Below, in pieces: positions 10,502 to 20,246 of a stretch of DNA of 62,434 nt. The position numbers were made by a program, and so were the translations under genes. The stretch spans positions 1-62,434 of the forward strand of contig CAMYNG010000015.1 in the NCBI GenBank assembly GCA_947259765.1. Reading direction: 5' to 3'. This stretch comes from an uncultured Ectothiorhodospiraceae bacterium. GTDB taxonomy: Bacteria; Pseudomonadota; Gammaproteobacteria; CAMYNG01. The first letter of the stretch is position 1, and each line of letters opens with the position of its first letter. The notes beneath the pieces are model-generated. The model was not told the DNA's origin and made no database searches. It saw only the letters and a list, made by a program, of their open reading frames with translations.

Positions 10502-11454
10502 TTTGTTTCTCCCGCAGACCGCGCCTGTTCCACATCCTCTAAGGCTTGCGCCAGCGAGGCTGGATCGTGGATGGGGAACGCAGTCATTGATTTATCGATT
10601 CGCTTGTTCAGCCCCGCCAGTACCTTGCCGGGACCCGACTCAACGATACACGTTGCGCCTTGCGTTCCCATGGCCTGAATCACCTCAACCCAACGCACCG
10701 GATTATGCAGCTGGCGCACGAGCGCGTCGCGTATGGCATTCGCGTCTGACTCAATTTTGACATCGACATTATTAATCACCGGGATCGTTGGCGATTCAAA
10801 TTTTACACTCGCCAGTCGTTCGGCCAGCTGTACCGCGGCCGGCCCCATGAGACGACAGTGAGACGGCACACTGACCGGCAGCATCAGGGCACGTTTCGCG
10901 CCGCTTTCTTTAGCACCGGTCACAGCACGTTCAACCGCAGCTCGATCACCGGCAATAACAACCTGCCCAGGAGCGTTGAAATTCACCGCTTCGACCACCT
11001 CACTACCTGCTTGCTGCGCGCACACCAACTTAACGGTCGCATCGTCCAGGCCGAGAATCGCGGCCATCGCACCGGCGTCGGCCGGTACCGCTGCCTGCAT
11101 CAGACGACCACGTGCCTCCACCAAAGCGACGGCATCAGAAAAATCCAAGCTGCCGGCACACACCAACGCTGAATATTCACCCAGACTGTGGCCCGCCATT
11201 ATTGCAGGCTTACCCCCACCCTGCTCCAACCACGCACGCCAACAGGCCACACCGGCCGTTAACATAGCGGGTTGGGTGATATCGGTTTGGTTCAATGCTT
11301 CAGCGGGACCGTCTTGCGTACGTTGCCAGAGATCGTAGCCCAGTACTTCTGATGCCTGGGTAAACAATGAGCGCACAAGATCGTTATCGGCAAACCCACC
11401 CAACATGCCGACTGACTGCGATCCTTGTCCGGGAAATACAAACGCAACTGACAT
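10498..11454 (-). CDS. fabD: Malonyl-CoA-ACP transacylase
   Basis: Transfers malonyl groups from malonyl-CoA to ACP. The nucleophile motif GHSLGEYS and the second catalytic His in SVPSHCRLM are present, as is FVFPGQGSQ at the N-terminus. The open frame begins with a TTG at 11457, but the ATG one codon later (11454, 318 residues) has an AGGA about 9 bases upstream and is the likely start. It overlaps fabG by 4 bp and follows fabH. Confidence 0.95.
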   Translation of the reverse strand: MSVAFVFPGQGSQSVGMLGGFADNDLVRSLFTQASEVLGYDLWQRTQDGPAEALNQTDITQPAMLTAGVACWRAWLEQGGGKPAIMAGHSLGEYSALVCAGSLDFSDAVALVEARGRLMQAAVPADAGAMAAILGLDDATVKLVCAQQAGSEVVEAVNFNAPGQVVIAGDRAAVERAVTGAKESGAKRALMLPVSVPSHCRLMGPAAVQLAERLASVKFESPTIPVINNVDVKIESDANAIRDALVRQLHNPVRWVEVIQAMGTQGATCIVESGPGKVLAGLNKRIDKSMTAFPIHDPASLAQALEDVEQARSAGETK

Positions 11455-11570
11455 CAAACGTTATCCTGATCTGGTTTTATAATAGAAGGTAAATAGCAAA
11501 AATAATTTTTATATGCGCCGTTTTACTTGAAACGCAAAACGCAAAACGCCGTGAATTCTTGTTCTTAATG

Positions 11571-12539
11571 TTAGAACTTGAGTAAGGTTGAACCCCAGGT
11601 AAATCCGCCGCCGAATGCTTCCAGTAGCACGGTCTCGCCCGGTTTGATGCGACCGTCACGCACACCAATATCGAGTGCCAACGGAATCGATGCCGCAGAC
11701 GTATTGCCATGCTCGTCCACGGTTACGATCACGCGATCCAAAGACATGTCCAATTTTCGCGCGGTCGCATTGATGATACGAATATTAGCCTGATGCGGTA
11801 CCAACCAGTCGACATCCGACTTGATCATGTTATTGGCTTCCAGTGTTTCATCCACAATCCGACCCAGCGTGTTCACCGCCATCTTGAAGACTTCATTACC
11901 CTTCATTTGTACGAAGGCCTTACCTTCCGTGAGCAACTGGTAATTTTCGGAAATTCCCGCCGGTACCGTCAACAAGTCCTTGAACTGGCCGTCCGCATGC
12001 AAATGGGTGGACAAAATGCCGGGCGTTTCAGATGCCTGTAATACCACCGCGCCGGCACCGTCACCAAACAATACACAGGTACCTCGATCGCTCCAGTCGA
12101 TAATGCGGGACAAAGTCTCGGCACCAATCACCAACGCGCAACCATGTGAACCCGAGCGAATAAACTTCTCCGCGACACCGAGGGCGTACACAAATCCGGT
12201 GCAGACCGCCTGAATATCAAACGCAGTACAGCCATGAATATTGAGGCGTTCCTGTAATAAGCAGGCTGTACTTGGAAAAACACGATCGGGTGTGGTCGTC
12301 GCGATAATGATCAGATCGATTTCCGCCGGTTGAATACCGGCAGCTTCTATGGCGTTGAGCGCCGCTGCTTCCGCGAGATCACAAGTCGTTTCGTCATCAC
12401 GTGCAATATGGCGTTTCTTGATGCCGGTTCGATCGGTGATCCATTCGTCCGAAGTATCTACAATTTTTTCAAGATCGGCATTGGACAAAACTTTTTCGGG
12501 AAGGAAACTTCCGGTTCCTGTGATTCGGGCATAGCTCAC
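11571..12539 (-). CDS. fabH: 3-oxoacyl-ACP synthase III
   Basis: A 322-residue KAS III that begins fatty acid synthesis by condensing acetyl-CoA with malonyl-ACP. The catalytic Cys is C113 in [13 protein letters not shown]; the His lies in VPHQANIRI and the Asn in [11 protein letters not shown]. The start is a GTG whose GTGA overlaps the plsX stop, a coupling seen in many relatives. About 113 bp of AT-rich DNA separate it from fabD. Confidence 0.96.
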   Translation of the reverse strand: MSYARITGTGSFLPEKVLSNADLEKIVDTSDEWITDRTGIKKRHIARDDETTCDLAEAAALNAIEAAGIQPAEIDLIIIATTTPDRVFPSTACLLQERLNIHGCTAFDIQAVCTGFVYALGVAEKFIRSGSHGCALVIGAETLSRIIDWSDRGTCVLFGDGAGAVVLQASETPGILSTHLHADGQFKDLLTVPAGISENYQLLTEGKAFVQMKGNEVFKMAVNTLGRIVDETLEANNMIKSDVDWLVPHQANIRIINATARKLDMSLDRVIVTVDEHGNTSAASIPLALDIGVRDGRIKPGETVLLEAFGGGFTWGSTLLKF

Positions 12540-13567
12540 GCTGTTTTTTCCTTTAGCAGCAGCGAGCCCAGTTGCTCACTGATTAAACGTGGCACATCCA
12601 TTTTCGCTTCCAAAACGGCCTCGTGAATTGCCGCGGCGTAGGCCTTTTCATCAGCACCGCCATGACTCTTAATAACAATGCCCTTTAAGCCCAGCAGACT
12701 GGCACCGTTGTACTCGCGTGGATCGACACGTTTCTTGAGCATTTTGAGAACCGGAGCGGAAATCAACGCCGCAACCCGTCCATACAGATTATGCGTGTAC
12801 GCCTGTTTTAGAAAATGCGAAAACATTTTTGCCACACCTTCGGCTGTCTTCAACATAACATTGCCAACGAAACCATCGCAGACAACAACATCGGCATCAC
12901 CGAGAAAAATGCCGTCGCCTTCAACAAAACCTATGTAGTTCAGTTGGCTGCCACTCAAGACCTTGGCAGCTTCCTTAACCTGTTCGTTACCTTTGATTTC
13001 TTCGGCGCCGATGTTCAGCAAGCCCACCCTTGGATTCGGGTTGCTGTCGATAGCCGAAGCCAACACCGAGCCCATTACCGCAAACTGAAACAGATGGTCG
13101 GCACTGGAATCAACATTGGCGCCCAAATCAAGCGCGTAGGTATGCCCGTCAACCGCGGGAAGAATTTTACAAATCGCCGGACGATCGATGCCGGCCAGGG
13201 TTTTCAACACGAACCGGGCGGTTGCCATTAAGGCACCGGTGTTGCCTGCGCTGACGCAAGCCTGGGCCTCGCCCGACTTCACAAGGTTAATAGCAACGCG
13301 CATGGAAGAATCCTTTTTCCCCCGCAATGCATTTGCTGCCGGTTCGTCCATGTCCACCACCTGCGTGCTATGGCGTACCTGTATTCTTGGATCCGGTCGC
13401 GCGTTTTTGGATTTAAGCCGGGACTGAATCTCGTCCTCGTTACCGACCAGAATGACGCTCAGCTGTGGATCTAAATCGAGTGCACGCAGCGCGGCGGGAA
13501 CAACGACTTCTGGGCCAAAGTCGCCGCCCATGGCATCAAGCGCAATTGTCGCCGTGTTGTTTACCAT
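12536..13567 (-). CDS. plsX: Phosphate acyltransferase PlsX
   Basis: Makes acyl-phosphate from acyl-ACP, the substrate of PlsY in phospholipid synthesis; a peripheral membrane enzyme. The N-terminal block [14 protein letters not shown] is diagnostic. The open frame extends to 13618, but the family start is the ATG at 13567, giving 343 residues, the usual length. It lies between rpmF and fabH and overlaps fabH by 4 bp. Confidence 0.95.
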   Translation of the reverse strand: MVNNTATIALDAMGGDFGPEVVVPAALRALDLDPQLSVILVGNEDEIQSRLKSKNARPDPRIQVRHSTQVVDMDEPAANALRGKKDSSMRVAINLVKSGEAQACVSAGNTGALMATARFVLKTLAGIDRPAICKILPAVDGHTYALDLGANVDSSADHLFQFAVMGSVLASAIDSNPNPRVGLLNIGAEEIKGNEQVKEAAKVLSGSQLNYIGFVEGDGIFLGDADVVVCDGFVGNVMLKTAEGVAKMFSHFLKQAYTHNLYGRVAALISAPVLKMLKKRVDPREYNGASLLGLKGIVIKSHGGADEKAYAAAIHEAVLEAKMDVPRLISEQLGSLLLKEKTA

Positions 13568-13711
13568 TCGTGTACTCGGTTTTGTACCGCGTTCAAAACG
13601 CAAATCGGGACATAGCAAAAACTACGTCCCGCTGCGTTCACATTAGAACCCGAATCCGTTAGGTAGGCAGCCGGTTTCTTGCTGGCCACGGCAGGTTCAG
13701 GCAAGGCAATT

Positions 13712-13891
13712 TTAGTCGTTATCGACTTCGATTACCTTTCGGCCCCGATAATACCCGTCCGGGCTCACGTGGTGCCGGCGGTGCGTTTCCCCGGTGGTCG
13801 GCTCCACGGAAGTGGTCGGATTGCTAAGCGCGTCGTGTGCACGGCGCATACCGCGCTTTGAAGGTGTTTTACGATTCTGTTGGACTGCCAT
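13712..13891 (-). CDS. rpmF: 50S ribosomal protein L32
   Basis: A 59-residue basic protein beginning [20 protein letters not shown], which is the highly conserved L32 start, and containing [17 protein letters not shown]. It lies between yceD and plsX in the classic yceD-rpmF-plsX order, 15 bp after yceD. The zinc cysteines found in some L32 proteins are absent, as in E. coli. Confidence 0.95.
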   Translation of the reverse strand: MAVQQNRKTPSKRGMRRAHDALSNPTTSVEPTTGETHRRHHVSPDGYYRGRKVIEVDND

Positions 13892-13906
13892 TAGTCATGC
13901 CTCAAG

Positions 13907-14443
13907 TTAATCTGAATCCTGTGTTTTCAACTTTTCCAATACTGCAAATGGATTTTCGCTGGAAGTATCGGTCCCTGAAACCTCATCCGCCGGACCCGGC
14001 ATATCCCGCGCCGGACATTCAGCAAGCTCATGCAGCGCTACCTGGGGTAGACACAGCAATAACTCGTCTTCGATCAGATCCGTCAGCATAAGCAAATCGG
14101 AACCGACGGCGTATGCGTCGTAGTCACCAACCACCTTTGCAGCATCGTGATCGTTTTCAACAAAGGCCAAACCGACCCTTGTATCAACCGGATAGTTCAT
14201 AGCCTCCAGGCAGCGCTGACAAATCAGCCTCAGATCGGCCTGCAGACGACCCACGACCCGGCGCTGCCCGTCCTGATCGACGCCAAAATGCAATTCGACT
14301 TCGACCTGCCCCTGATCCGACCAGAGCAAGTCGGCCAAACGCCGCAGCCGTTGCACCGGCAACCGTCCCTGCAATGTTCGACCTGCTTCCGCCAGGCGAA
14401 ACGGTTCAATTCGCTGCGGCAGCCCCTGTTGCTGACCAGCCAT
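13907..14443 (-). CDS. yceD: YceD/DUF177 family protein (23S rRNA accumulation protein)
   Basis: A 178-residue protein with the DUF177 core: the LICQRCLEAM motif, then LTDLIEDELLLCLP near the middle and the NPFAVLEKLK ending typical of YceD. The family is linked to 23S rRNA accumulation in E. coli and plants. It is the first gene of the rpmF-plsX-fab operon. A near-consensus promoter ends only about 10 bases before its ATG, so its mRNA would have almost no leader. The N-terminal region LPQRIEPFRLAEAGRTLQG aligns with the start of E. coli YceD as I recall it, which supports this start codon. Confidence 0.9.
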   Translation of the reverse strand: MAGQQQGLPQRIEPFRLAEAGRTLQGRLPVQRLRRLADLLWSDQGQVEVELHFGVDQDGQRRVVGRLQADLRLICQRCLEAMNYPVDTRVGLAFVENDHDAAKVVGDYDAYAVGSDLLMLTDLIEDELLLCLPQVALHELAECPARDMPGPADEVSGTDTSSENPFAVLEKLKTQDSD

Positions 14444-14452
14444 AACCGGCGA

Positions 14453-14481
14453 ATTCTAAAGATCCCCCCCTGCCCTGTCAA
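14453..14481 (-). promoter_or_regulatory. Sigma-70 promoter of the yceD-rpmF-plsX-fab operon
   Basis: On the minus strand TTGACA (14476-14481) is followed by a 17-base spacer and TAGAAT (14453-14458), a near-perfect sigma-70 promoter. Transcription would start near 14446, about three bases before the yceD ATG at 14443. Confidence 0.75.
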
Positions 14482-14550
14482 AATTCCTGTTAAATCGGTG
14501 GGTTCCCGCCCCGCAAACGCCCGTAATTGGCGTCACACGGCGGCTACGGC

Positions 14551-14579
14551 TTGACAGTTCTTAAGGCTTTGCGTACACA
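14551..14579 (+). promoter_or_regulatory. Sigma-70 promoter of pycA
   Basis: TTGACA (14551-14556), a 17-base spacer and TACACA (14574-14579). The predicted transcription start near 14586 lies downstream of the ATG at 14582 and about 55 bases before the ATG at 14642, which supports the latter as the pycA start. It is back to back with the yceD promoter. Confidence 0.65.
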
Positions 14580-14641
14580 TCATGAAGACATTTCCAGAGC
14601 ACCGGACTACCTGTCCGGTAAAGGCAGCCGGCGCCCCGTTC

Positions 14642-16022
14642 ATGATAAAGAAAGTACTTATCGCCAACCGTGGGGAAATCGCGGTCCGTATCGTGCGTGC
14701 TTGTGCGGAAATGGGCATCAAATCCGTCGCCGTGTTTGCCGAAGCCGATCGTTACGCCCTGCATGTAAAGAAAGCCGATGAGGCCTACAGCCTGGGGCCG
14801 GATACGGTCGCCGGCTACCTGAATGCACATCGGCTGGTCAATCTGGCGGTCGAAACCGGCTGTGATGCCCTGCACCCGGGCTACGGGTTTTTGTCAGAAA
14901 ATCCTGAGTTGGCAGAAATCTGCGTGCGACGTGGAATTCGTTTCATCGGACCCGGGACAGAAGTCATTCGCCGCATGGGGGACAAAACCGAGGCCCGGCA
15001 TCGACGGCAACTTGCGCGACGTCGATGAAGCACTTGAAGTCGCCGAAACGCTGGGCTACCCCGTCATGCTTAAAGCCACGTCCGGTGGTGGTGGCCGTGG
15101 TATCCGGCGCTGTGAAAATGCAGATGATCTGCAGCGCAGCTATGACCGGGTAATTTCCGAGGCCAGCAAAGCGTTCGGCAGCGCCGACGTTTTTCTGGAA
15201 AAATACATTGCCGATCCCCGACACATCGAGGTGCAAATCCTCGCCGACAGCCACGGTAATGTGATCCATTTATTTGAACGGGACTGCTCGATTCAACGCC
15301 GGCATCAAAAGCTTGTCGAGATTGCACCCTCACCGCAATTAAGCGATGAACAGCGCAACTATATTGGCGAACTGGCGGTGCGTGCGGCGCAAACGGTCGG
15401 TTACGTCAATGCCGGTACGGTTGAGTTTCTTATGGACGAGAACGAAAACTTCTATTTCATGGAAATGAATACCCGGCTCCAGGTAGAACACCCGGTCACC
15501 GAAGCTATAACCGGTATTGATATCGTGCAGGAGCAAATCCGTATCGCCTCTGGTTTGATATTACGTTACGGCCAGTCCGACGTACAACGACGTGGCTTTG
15601 CCATAGAGTTTCGCATCAATGCGGAAGATCCGAAAAACGATTTTCTACCCAGCTTTGGCCGAATAAGTCGCTATTTCGCCACCGGCGGACCAGGTGTACG
15701 AACCGATGGTGCAATCTATACTGGTTACGAGATACCGCCCTACTACGACTCTATGTGTGCCAAACTAATCGTGTGGGCACTGGATTGGGACAGTGTACTT
15801 GATCGGGCAGAACGTGCGTTACGCGACATTGGTGTGTACGGTGTCAAAACAACGATCCCGTATCAGCTCGAGATACTGCGCACCGCGGAATTTCAGAGTG
15901 GGAAATTTAATACAGGCTTTGTCGAGTCACACCCGGAATTGACAAAGTATTCCGTCAAGCGATCCAACCGTGATGTTGCTGCCGCCATTGCCGCTGCTGT
16001 TGCGGCGAACATGGGTTTATAA
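14642..16022 (+). pseudogene. pycA: Pyruvate carboxylase subunit A (biotin carboxylase), disrupted by a small deletion and frameshift
   Basis: Biotin carboxylase that would carboxylate the biotin on PycB using ATP and bicarbonate. The first frame (from ATG 14642) gives the perfect start [18 protein letters not shown] and continues to GDKTEAR at about 14999. The protein then continues in the +1 frame as [32 protein letters not shown] (ATP-grasp glycine loop), EMNTRLQVEHPVTE and on to a normal C-terminus at 16022. Relative to the family, about 12 residues (the MxxAGVPVTPG stretch) are missing, with a change of frame, at a CCCGGC sequence (14994-14999). As written it makes two non-overlapping fragments. 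A sequencing or assembly error, or a real mutation, would both explain it. Confidence 0.88.
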
Positions 16023-16048
16023 ACACAAAAATATAAAGAGGACCCCGA

Positions 16049-17875
16049 GTGCCTGCCGTCAAAGTAACCGATACAATTCTACGCGACGCTCACCAGTCAT
16101 TGATTGCAACGCGCATGCGCATCGAGGATATGCTGCCGATTTGCGATCGACTGGACAAGGCAGGGTATTGGTCTCTGGAAGTCTGGGGAGGCGCCACGTT
16201 TGATGCATGCATACGATTTTTGAAAGAGGATCCGTGGCAACGTCTGATCGCCCTGAAAAAAGCGTTACCCAATACTCGGCTACAAATGCTGTTGCGCGGC
16301 CAGAACCTACTGGGATATCGGCACTACTCCGACGACGTTGTTCGCGCGTTTGTTCATCGCGCAGCAGTAAACGGCATCGACGTGTTTCGAATCTTTGATG
16401 CCATGAACGACTTACGTAACATTCGCGTCTCGGTCGAAGCGGTCAAAAACAACGATCGACATGCGCAGGGGGCAATTTGTTACACCACCAGCCCCGTGCA
16501 TACCGTGCCGCAATTTGTAGAACTTGCCCGCGGCATGCAAGACATGGGCTGCGACTCGGTTGCCGTTAAAGACATGGCGGGGTTATTGACACCTCATGTT
16601 GCAGGTGAACTGGTTGACGCACTGGTTGATGCGCTCGATATCCCGGTGCATATCCATACCCATGCGACAGCAGGTCTAGCCGCGATGTGTCACTTTAAAG
16701 CAGTTGAAAGCGGCGCAGCCGCAATTGATACTGCCATCTCGTCGTTTTCCGGCGGCACCAGTCATCCACCCACCGAAAGCATGGTCGCAGCCTTACGCGA
16801 TACAGAATTCGACACCGGGATGGAATTGGCCCACCTGCAGGAGATTGGCTTTTACTTTCGTGAGATCCGCAAAAAGTATCACCAGTTTGAGAGTGAATTC
16901 ACCGGCATGGATACCCGCGTACAGGTCAATCAGGTACCCGGCGGCATGATTTCAAATCTTTCAAACCAGCTCAAGGAACAAGGTGCGCTGAACAGAATGA
17001 ATGAAGTGTTGGAGGAAATACCGCGTGTACGCAAGGAACTGGGGTACCCGCCATTGGTAACACCCACCTCACAAATTGTCGGCACCCAGGCCGTGCTAAA
17101 CGTGGTGACTGGAGAACGGTATAAAACGATCACCAACGAAGTAAAACACTACTTACAAGGCCGCTATGGCAGGGCCCCCGGCGACGTCAGCCCACAAGTA
17201 CAACACATGGCGATCGGTAACGAGGATGTTATCGACGTGCGGCCCGCCGACTTGCTCAAACCTGAACTTGACGCTTTGCGGCAGGAGGTCGGTGATCTCG
17301 CCGAAAATGAAGAAGACGTTTTAACCTATGCCATGTTCCCTGACATCGGCCTGGAGTTTTTGCGGCAACGCGCAGAAGGCAGCTTGCAACCCGAGGAACT
17401 CGAACCATTGCCTTCTGATCAGGCTGGCGCTGCTACTGCCGCAACCGAATTTGATGTCACCTTCCACGGCGAAACCTACAATATAAAAGTTACCGGAACC
17501 GGCCATCACCTGCATGCAAAACGCCCTTACTTTATTCGCATAGACGGTCAACCCGAAGAAATATTTGTAGAACCCATCGAAGAGATCAATCTTGATGCCG
17601 AGGGACTTGCGATAGGCGGTGCCCATGCCGCCTCCAAACAGGGGCGCCCGCGCGCGACTGCACCCGGAGACGTCACCACCTCCATGCCGGGAACCATTGT
17701 TGATGTGCTGGTGTCGGTCGGCGACACTGTCAAGGCCGGTGACGCCGTAATCATCACCGAGGCAATGAAGATGGAAACGGAAATTCAGGCCCCCATCGCC
17801 GGTGAAGTTAAGGCTGTATATATCAGTAAAGGCGACGCTGTAACCCCGGATGAAACTCTGATCGAAATCGCCTGA
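16049..17875 (+). CDS. pycB: Pyruvate carboxylase subunit B (OadA-like carboxyltransferase with biotin domain)
   Basis: A 608-residue protein transferring the carboxyl group from biotin to pyruvate to form oxaloacetate. The TIM-barrel starts with TDTILRDAHQSLIATRMR; the metal/substrate region includes RIFDAMND, VKDMAGLLTP and HIHTHATAGLA. The conserved carboxylase domain follows, then a C-terminal biotinyl domain with EAMKMETE; the biotin lysine is K574. The start is a GTG with AGAGGA upstream, 26 bp after pycA. OadA of the sodium pump is near-identical in layout, but no oadB or oadG is adjacent and a biotin carboxylase is, so the two-subunit pyruvate carboxylase is favoured. Confidence 0.9.
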   Translation: MPAVKVTDTILRDAHQSLIATRMRIEDMLPICDRLDKAGYWSLEVWGGATFDACIRFLKEDPWQRLIALKKALPNTRLQMLLRGQNLLGYRHYSDDVVRAFVHRAAVNGIDVFRIFDAMNDLRNIRVSVEAVKNNDRHAQGAICYTTSPVHTVPQFVELARGMQDMGCDSVAVKDMAGLLTPHVAGELVDALVDALDIPVHIHTHATAGLAAMCHFKAVESGAAAIDTAISSFSGGTSHPPTESMVAALRDTEFDTGMELAHLQEIGFYFREIRKKYHQFESEFTGMDTRVQVNQVPGGMISNLSNQLKEQGALNRMNEVLEEIPRVRKELGYPPLVTPTSQIVGTQAVLNVVTGERYKTITNEVKHYLQGRYGRAPGDVSPQVQHMAIGNEDVIDVRPADLLKPELDALRQEVGDLAENEEDVLTYAMFPDIGLEFLRQRAEGSLQPEELEPLPSDQAGAATAATEFDVTFHGETYNIKVTGTGHHLHAKRPYFIRIDGQPEEIFVEPIEEINLDAEGLAIGGAHAASKQGRPRATAPGDVTTSMPGTIVDVLVSVGDTVKAGDAVIITEAMKMETEIQAPIAGEVKAVYISKGDAVTPDETLIEIA

Positions 17876-17878
17876 TTC

Positions 17879-18454
17879 ATGCAACTTGTACTCGCTTCAA
17901 CCTCACCGTTTCGAAAAGCGGTCCTGGAAAAACTCGGTATCCCGTTTGAAGTTTGCGCACCGCAGACGGATGAAACGCCAAAGCCGGGCGAGACAGCTCG
18001 CTCCCTGGTGGAGCGCTTGGCTTGCGAAAAAGCCGCCGCGGTCGCATCAATATTCACCAATGCGTTGGTCATCGGTTCTGATCAGGTGGCGGTAATCAAT
18101 GATGACATCGTCGGCAAACCCGGCGATCACGAGAGTGCAGTTGCGCAGTTAAAACGCGCCTCGGGTAAAACGGTGGTATTCCAGACAGGTCTGTGTGTAA
18201 TGAACACCGCTAACGGAAATGTGCACTCGACCGTGGAACCGTTTTCGGTTGTGTTTCGAACGTTACAGGATCAGCAAATTGAAAATTACCTGCGGGCAGA
18301 GCAGCCTTACAACTCTGCCGGTAGTTTTAAATCGGAAGGCATGGGCATCGCCCTGTTCGAACGCTTGCAGGGGGATGATCCGAATACCCTGATCGGACTG
18401 CCCCTCATTCGGCTCATACGTATGCTTGAGAGAGAGGGCATGCGGGTTATCTAA
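17879..18454 (+). CDS. maf: Maf-family nucleotide pyrophosphatase (YceF type)
   Basis: A 191-residue house-cleaning enzyme that hydrolyses modified nucleoside triphosphates; the YceF subgroup prefers 7-methyl-GTP. It begins LVLASTSPFRKAVLEKLG and has the conserved ARSLVERLACEKA, SDQVAV and YNSAGSFKSEG blocks. In E. coli yceF lies next to yceD; here it sits 3 bp after pycB on the opposite side of the promoter pair, so the neighbourhood has been partly rearranged. A terminator-like hairpin follows. Confidence 0.92.
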   Translation: MQLVLASTSPFRKAVLEKLGIPFEVCAPQTDETPKPGETARSLVERLACEKAAAVASIFTNALVIGSDQVAVINDDIVGKPGDHESAVAQLKRASGKTVVFQTGLCVMNTANGNVHSTVEPFSVVFRTLQDQQIENYLRAEQPYNSAGSFKSEGMGIALFERLQGDDPNTLIGLPLIRLIRMLEREGMRVI

Positions 18455-18470
18455 AACAGAATTAACCACG

Positions 18471-18511
18471 GGGAGTACGAACGTTTTACTCGTATTCCCC
18501 GTGCTCCCCAT
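18471..18511. terminator. Shared hairpin between convergent maf and sppA
   Basis: CGGGGAGTACGA is followed after a short loop by TCGTATTCCCCG, a 12-bp stem with one G-T pair. It lies between the stop codons of the convergent genes maf and sppA. U runs are weak on the plus side (GTTTTTTAG at 18519-18527), so activity as a two-way terminator is inferred. Confidence 0.5.
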
Positions 18512-18523
18512 GGTTCAAGTTTT

Positions 18524-19510
18524 TTAGCGTATTCCTGTTGGTTCTATTCCCAACCGCGTTGACAAAAAACTGGCAACACCGGCGCCCAAACGTTCGGCAA
18601 ATCGATCCAGATAATTCGGCTGCGGTGTGTAATCGACGATATCTTCCGCGCCAATAACTTTACGTGCGACAAAGGAACTGCTGCCGAGCCCGTCAATTAA
18701 CCCCAACTCCAAACTCTGCTCTCCTGACCAAATCAAACCAGAGAACAGCTTTTCATCGTCACCCTTAAGGCGATCTCCACGGCCTTCTTTAACCACGCCA
18801 ATAAACTGCGCATGAGTCTTTTTTAACACCGTTTCAAAATGTGCTACTTCGGCGGCGTTTTCGGGTGAAAAGGGATCGAGGAAACCCTTATGCTCACCCG
18901 CCGTGTAAAGCCGGCGTTCGATGCCCAGTTTTTCCATGCTACCCACAAAGCCAAAGCCATTGGCAATGACACCAATGGAACCCACGAGGCTGGCTTTGTC
19001 GGCATAGATTTCGTCTGCCGCCGCGGCGATGTAATACGCACCCGAGGCACCGATGTCGACGATAACTGCGTACAAGGGTTTGTCAGGGTACTGTTCACGC
19101 AGCCGCAGAATTTCGTCGTTGATATATCCGGATTGCACCGGGCTGCCGCCCGGGCTGTTAATACGCAATATAACGCCTTGAGAGTTCTTATTCTCGAACG
19201 CAGACCGCAGCCCCGAAACCACAATGTCGGCACTCGCCTCAGAGTCCTGCGCAATAACGCCTTTTACTTCCACCAAAGCGGTATGCTTACCCGTCATGCC
19301 TCTACCCAGAGTACGTTCACCCGGCACATACAGCATAATTAATATCAAAAACAAATACGCAAACATCAGGCCTTTGAAAAAAATACTCCAGCGACGAGTT
19401 CGACGTTGCTCATTGAGCGACGCAAAGGCCAGTCGGTTTATCATGTCTTGTTGCCAGTCCTGCGGCTTATCGGCAGGTGACGGCTTGGATTCGCTTGGTA
19501 GATCACTCAT
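18524..19510 (-). CDS. sppA: Signal peptide peptidase SppA (S49 family)
   Basis: A 328-residue inner-membrane serine protease that degrades released signal peptides. It has one membrane anchor (about 43-62) and a single S49 domain, the short SppA36 form rather than the duplicated E. coli form. The Ser-Lys dyad is S156 (DIGASGAYYIA) and K208 (AGEHKGFLDPF); the 52-residue spacing equals that of B. subtilis SppA. LRINSPGGSP and SLVGSIGVI are also conserved. It is followed on the same strand side by its own end at the hairpin near 18490. Confidence 0.93.
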   Translation of the reverse strand: MSDLPSESKPSPADKPQDWQQDMINRLAFASLNEQRRTRRWSIFFKGLMFAYLFLILIMLYVPGERTLGRGMTGKHTALVEVKGVIAQDSEASADIVVSGLRSAFENKNSQGVILRINSPGGSPVQSGYINDEILRLREQYPDKPLYAVIVDIGASGAYYIAAAADEIYADKASLVGSIGVIANGFGFVGSMEKLGIERRLYTAGEHKGFLDPFSPENAAEVAHFETVLKKTHAQFIGVVKEGRGDRLKGDDEKLFSGLIWSGEQSLELGLIDGLGSSSFVARKVIGAEDIVDYTPQPNYLDRFAERLGAGVASFLSTRLGIEPTGIR

Positions 19511-19559
19511 GGCTTGGATTCCAGGAAATTTCGCTAATCGGCATTATAGTGGAGGAACG

Positions 19560-20246
19560 TTATGCTGATGCAACAACGTCGCCGGGCGTTTCGCCGGACT
19601 CAAGCCAGGCGGCAAGCTCGGCGATATTACCCACACAGGTAAGCGGCTGCATCGCCAACAATCGCGACACGGCGTGCACACCGTAACCCACCGCCACTCC
19701 GGCGACTCCAGCATTAGCCGCCATGGCAAGATCAAACTCCGTGTCTCCCACCATCAGGGTGCGCTCAGGCGCGATCCCCAGTTGCTGCATGATTTCCAGC
19801 AACATTCGCGGATGAGGTTTTGACCCGGTCTCATCTGCACAACGTGACGCGTGGAAATAATCACCCAGCCCGGTTTCTGCAAGCACACGGTCCAGCCCCT
19901 GGCGGGCCTTGCCGGTCGCAATCGCTAGACGAAAGCCCTGCGCGTGTAAGTGCCGTATCATGTCAGCTGCCCCCGGGAACAGCGCCGACGGGGTCGGATT
20001 GTCATACAGGAAATGCTGTCGATACGCGGCAGTCAATTGTTGCAGTGTCGGTTCGTCAATATTTTCAAACAAGTGACTCAGCGCCTCACGCAAGCCAAGA
20101 CCAATCACCTCCCGCAACGCTTCGTCACTCCGTGCGGGCAATCCAGTGTCGGTCGCAGCGGCACGCAGACAGCTCGTAATGCGCGCTTCAGAATCCATAA
20201 GGGTGCCGTCCCAATCGAAAACCAACAAATCAAATCGTTCAATCAT
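19560..20246 (-). CDS. HAD-family hydrolase, phosphoglycolate phosphatase-like
   Basis: A 228-residue HAD-IA phosphatase. Motif I is DWDGTLMDS (D11, D13), motif II lies in AIATGKARQGL, the motif III lysine in GSKPHPRML and motif IV in VGDTEFDLAMA. It overlaps rluC by 8 bp; a Gph-like gene after rluC is a common arrangement. The substrate cannot be read from sequence: phosphoglycolate is the usual guess, and nucleotide or sugar phosphates are possible. Confidence 0.88.
   Translation of the reverse strand: MIERFDLLVFDWDGTLMDSEARITSCLRAAATDTGLPARSDEALREVIGLGLREALSHLFENIDEPTLQQLTAAYRQHFLYDNPTPSALFPGAADMIRHLHAQGFRLAIATGKARQGLDRVLAETGLGDYFHASRCADETGSKPHPRMLLEIMQQLGIAPERTLMVGDTEFDLAMAANAGVAGVAVGYGVHAVSRLLAMQPLTCVGNIAELAAWLESGETPGDVVASA

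Noticed and set aside
14823..15020. N-terminal extension of the second pycA fragment (starting ATG 14823)
   Set aside because: These residues are the out-of-frame reading of the real N-terminal half; homology only begins after about 15003.
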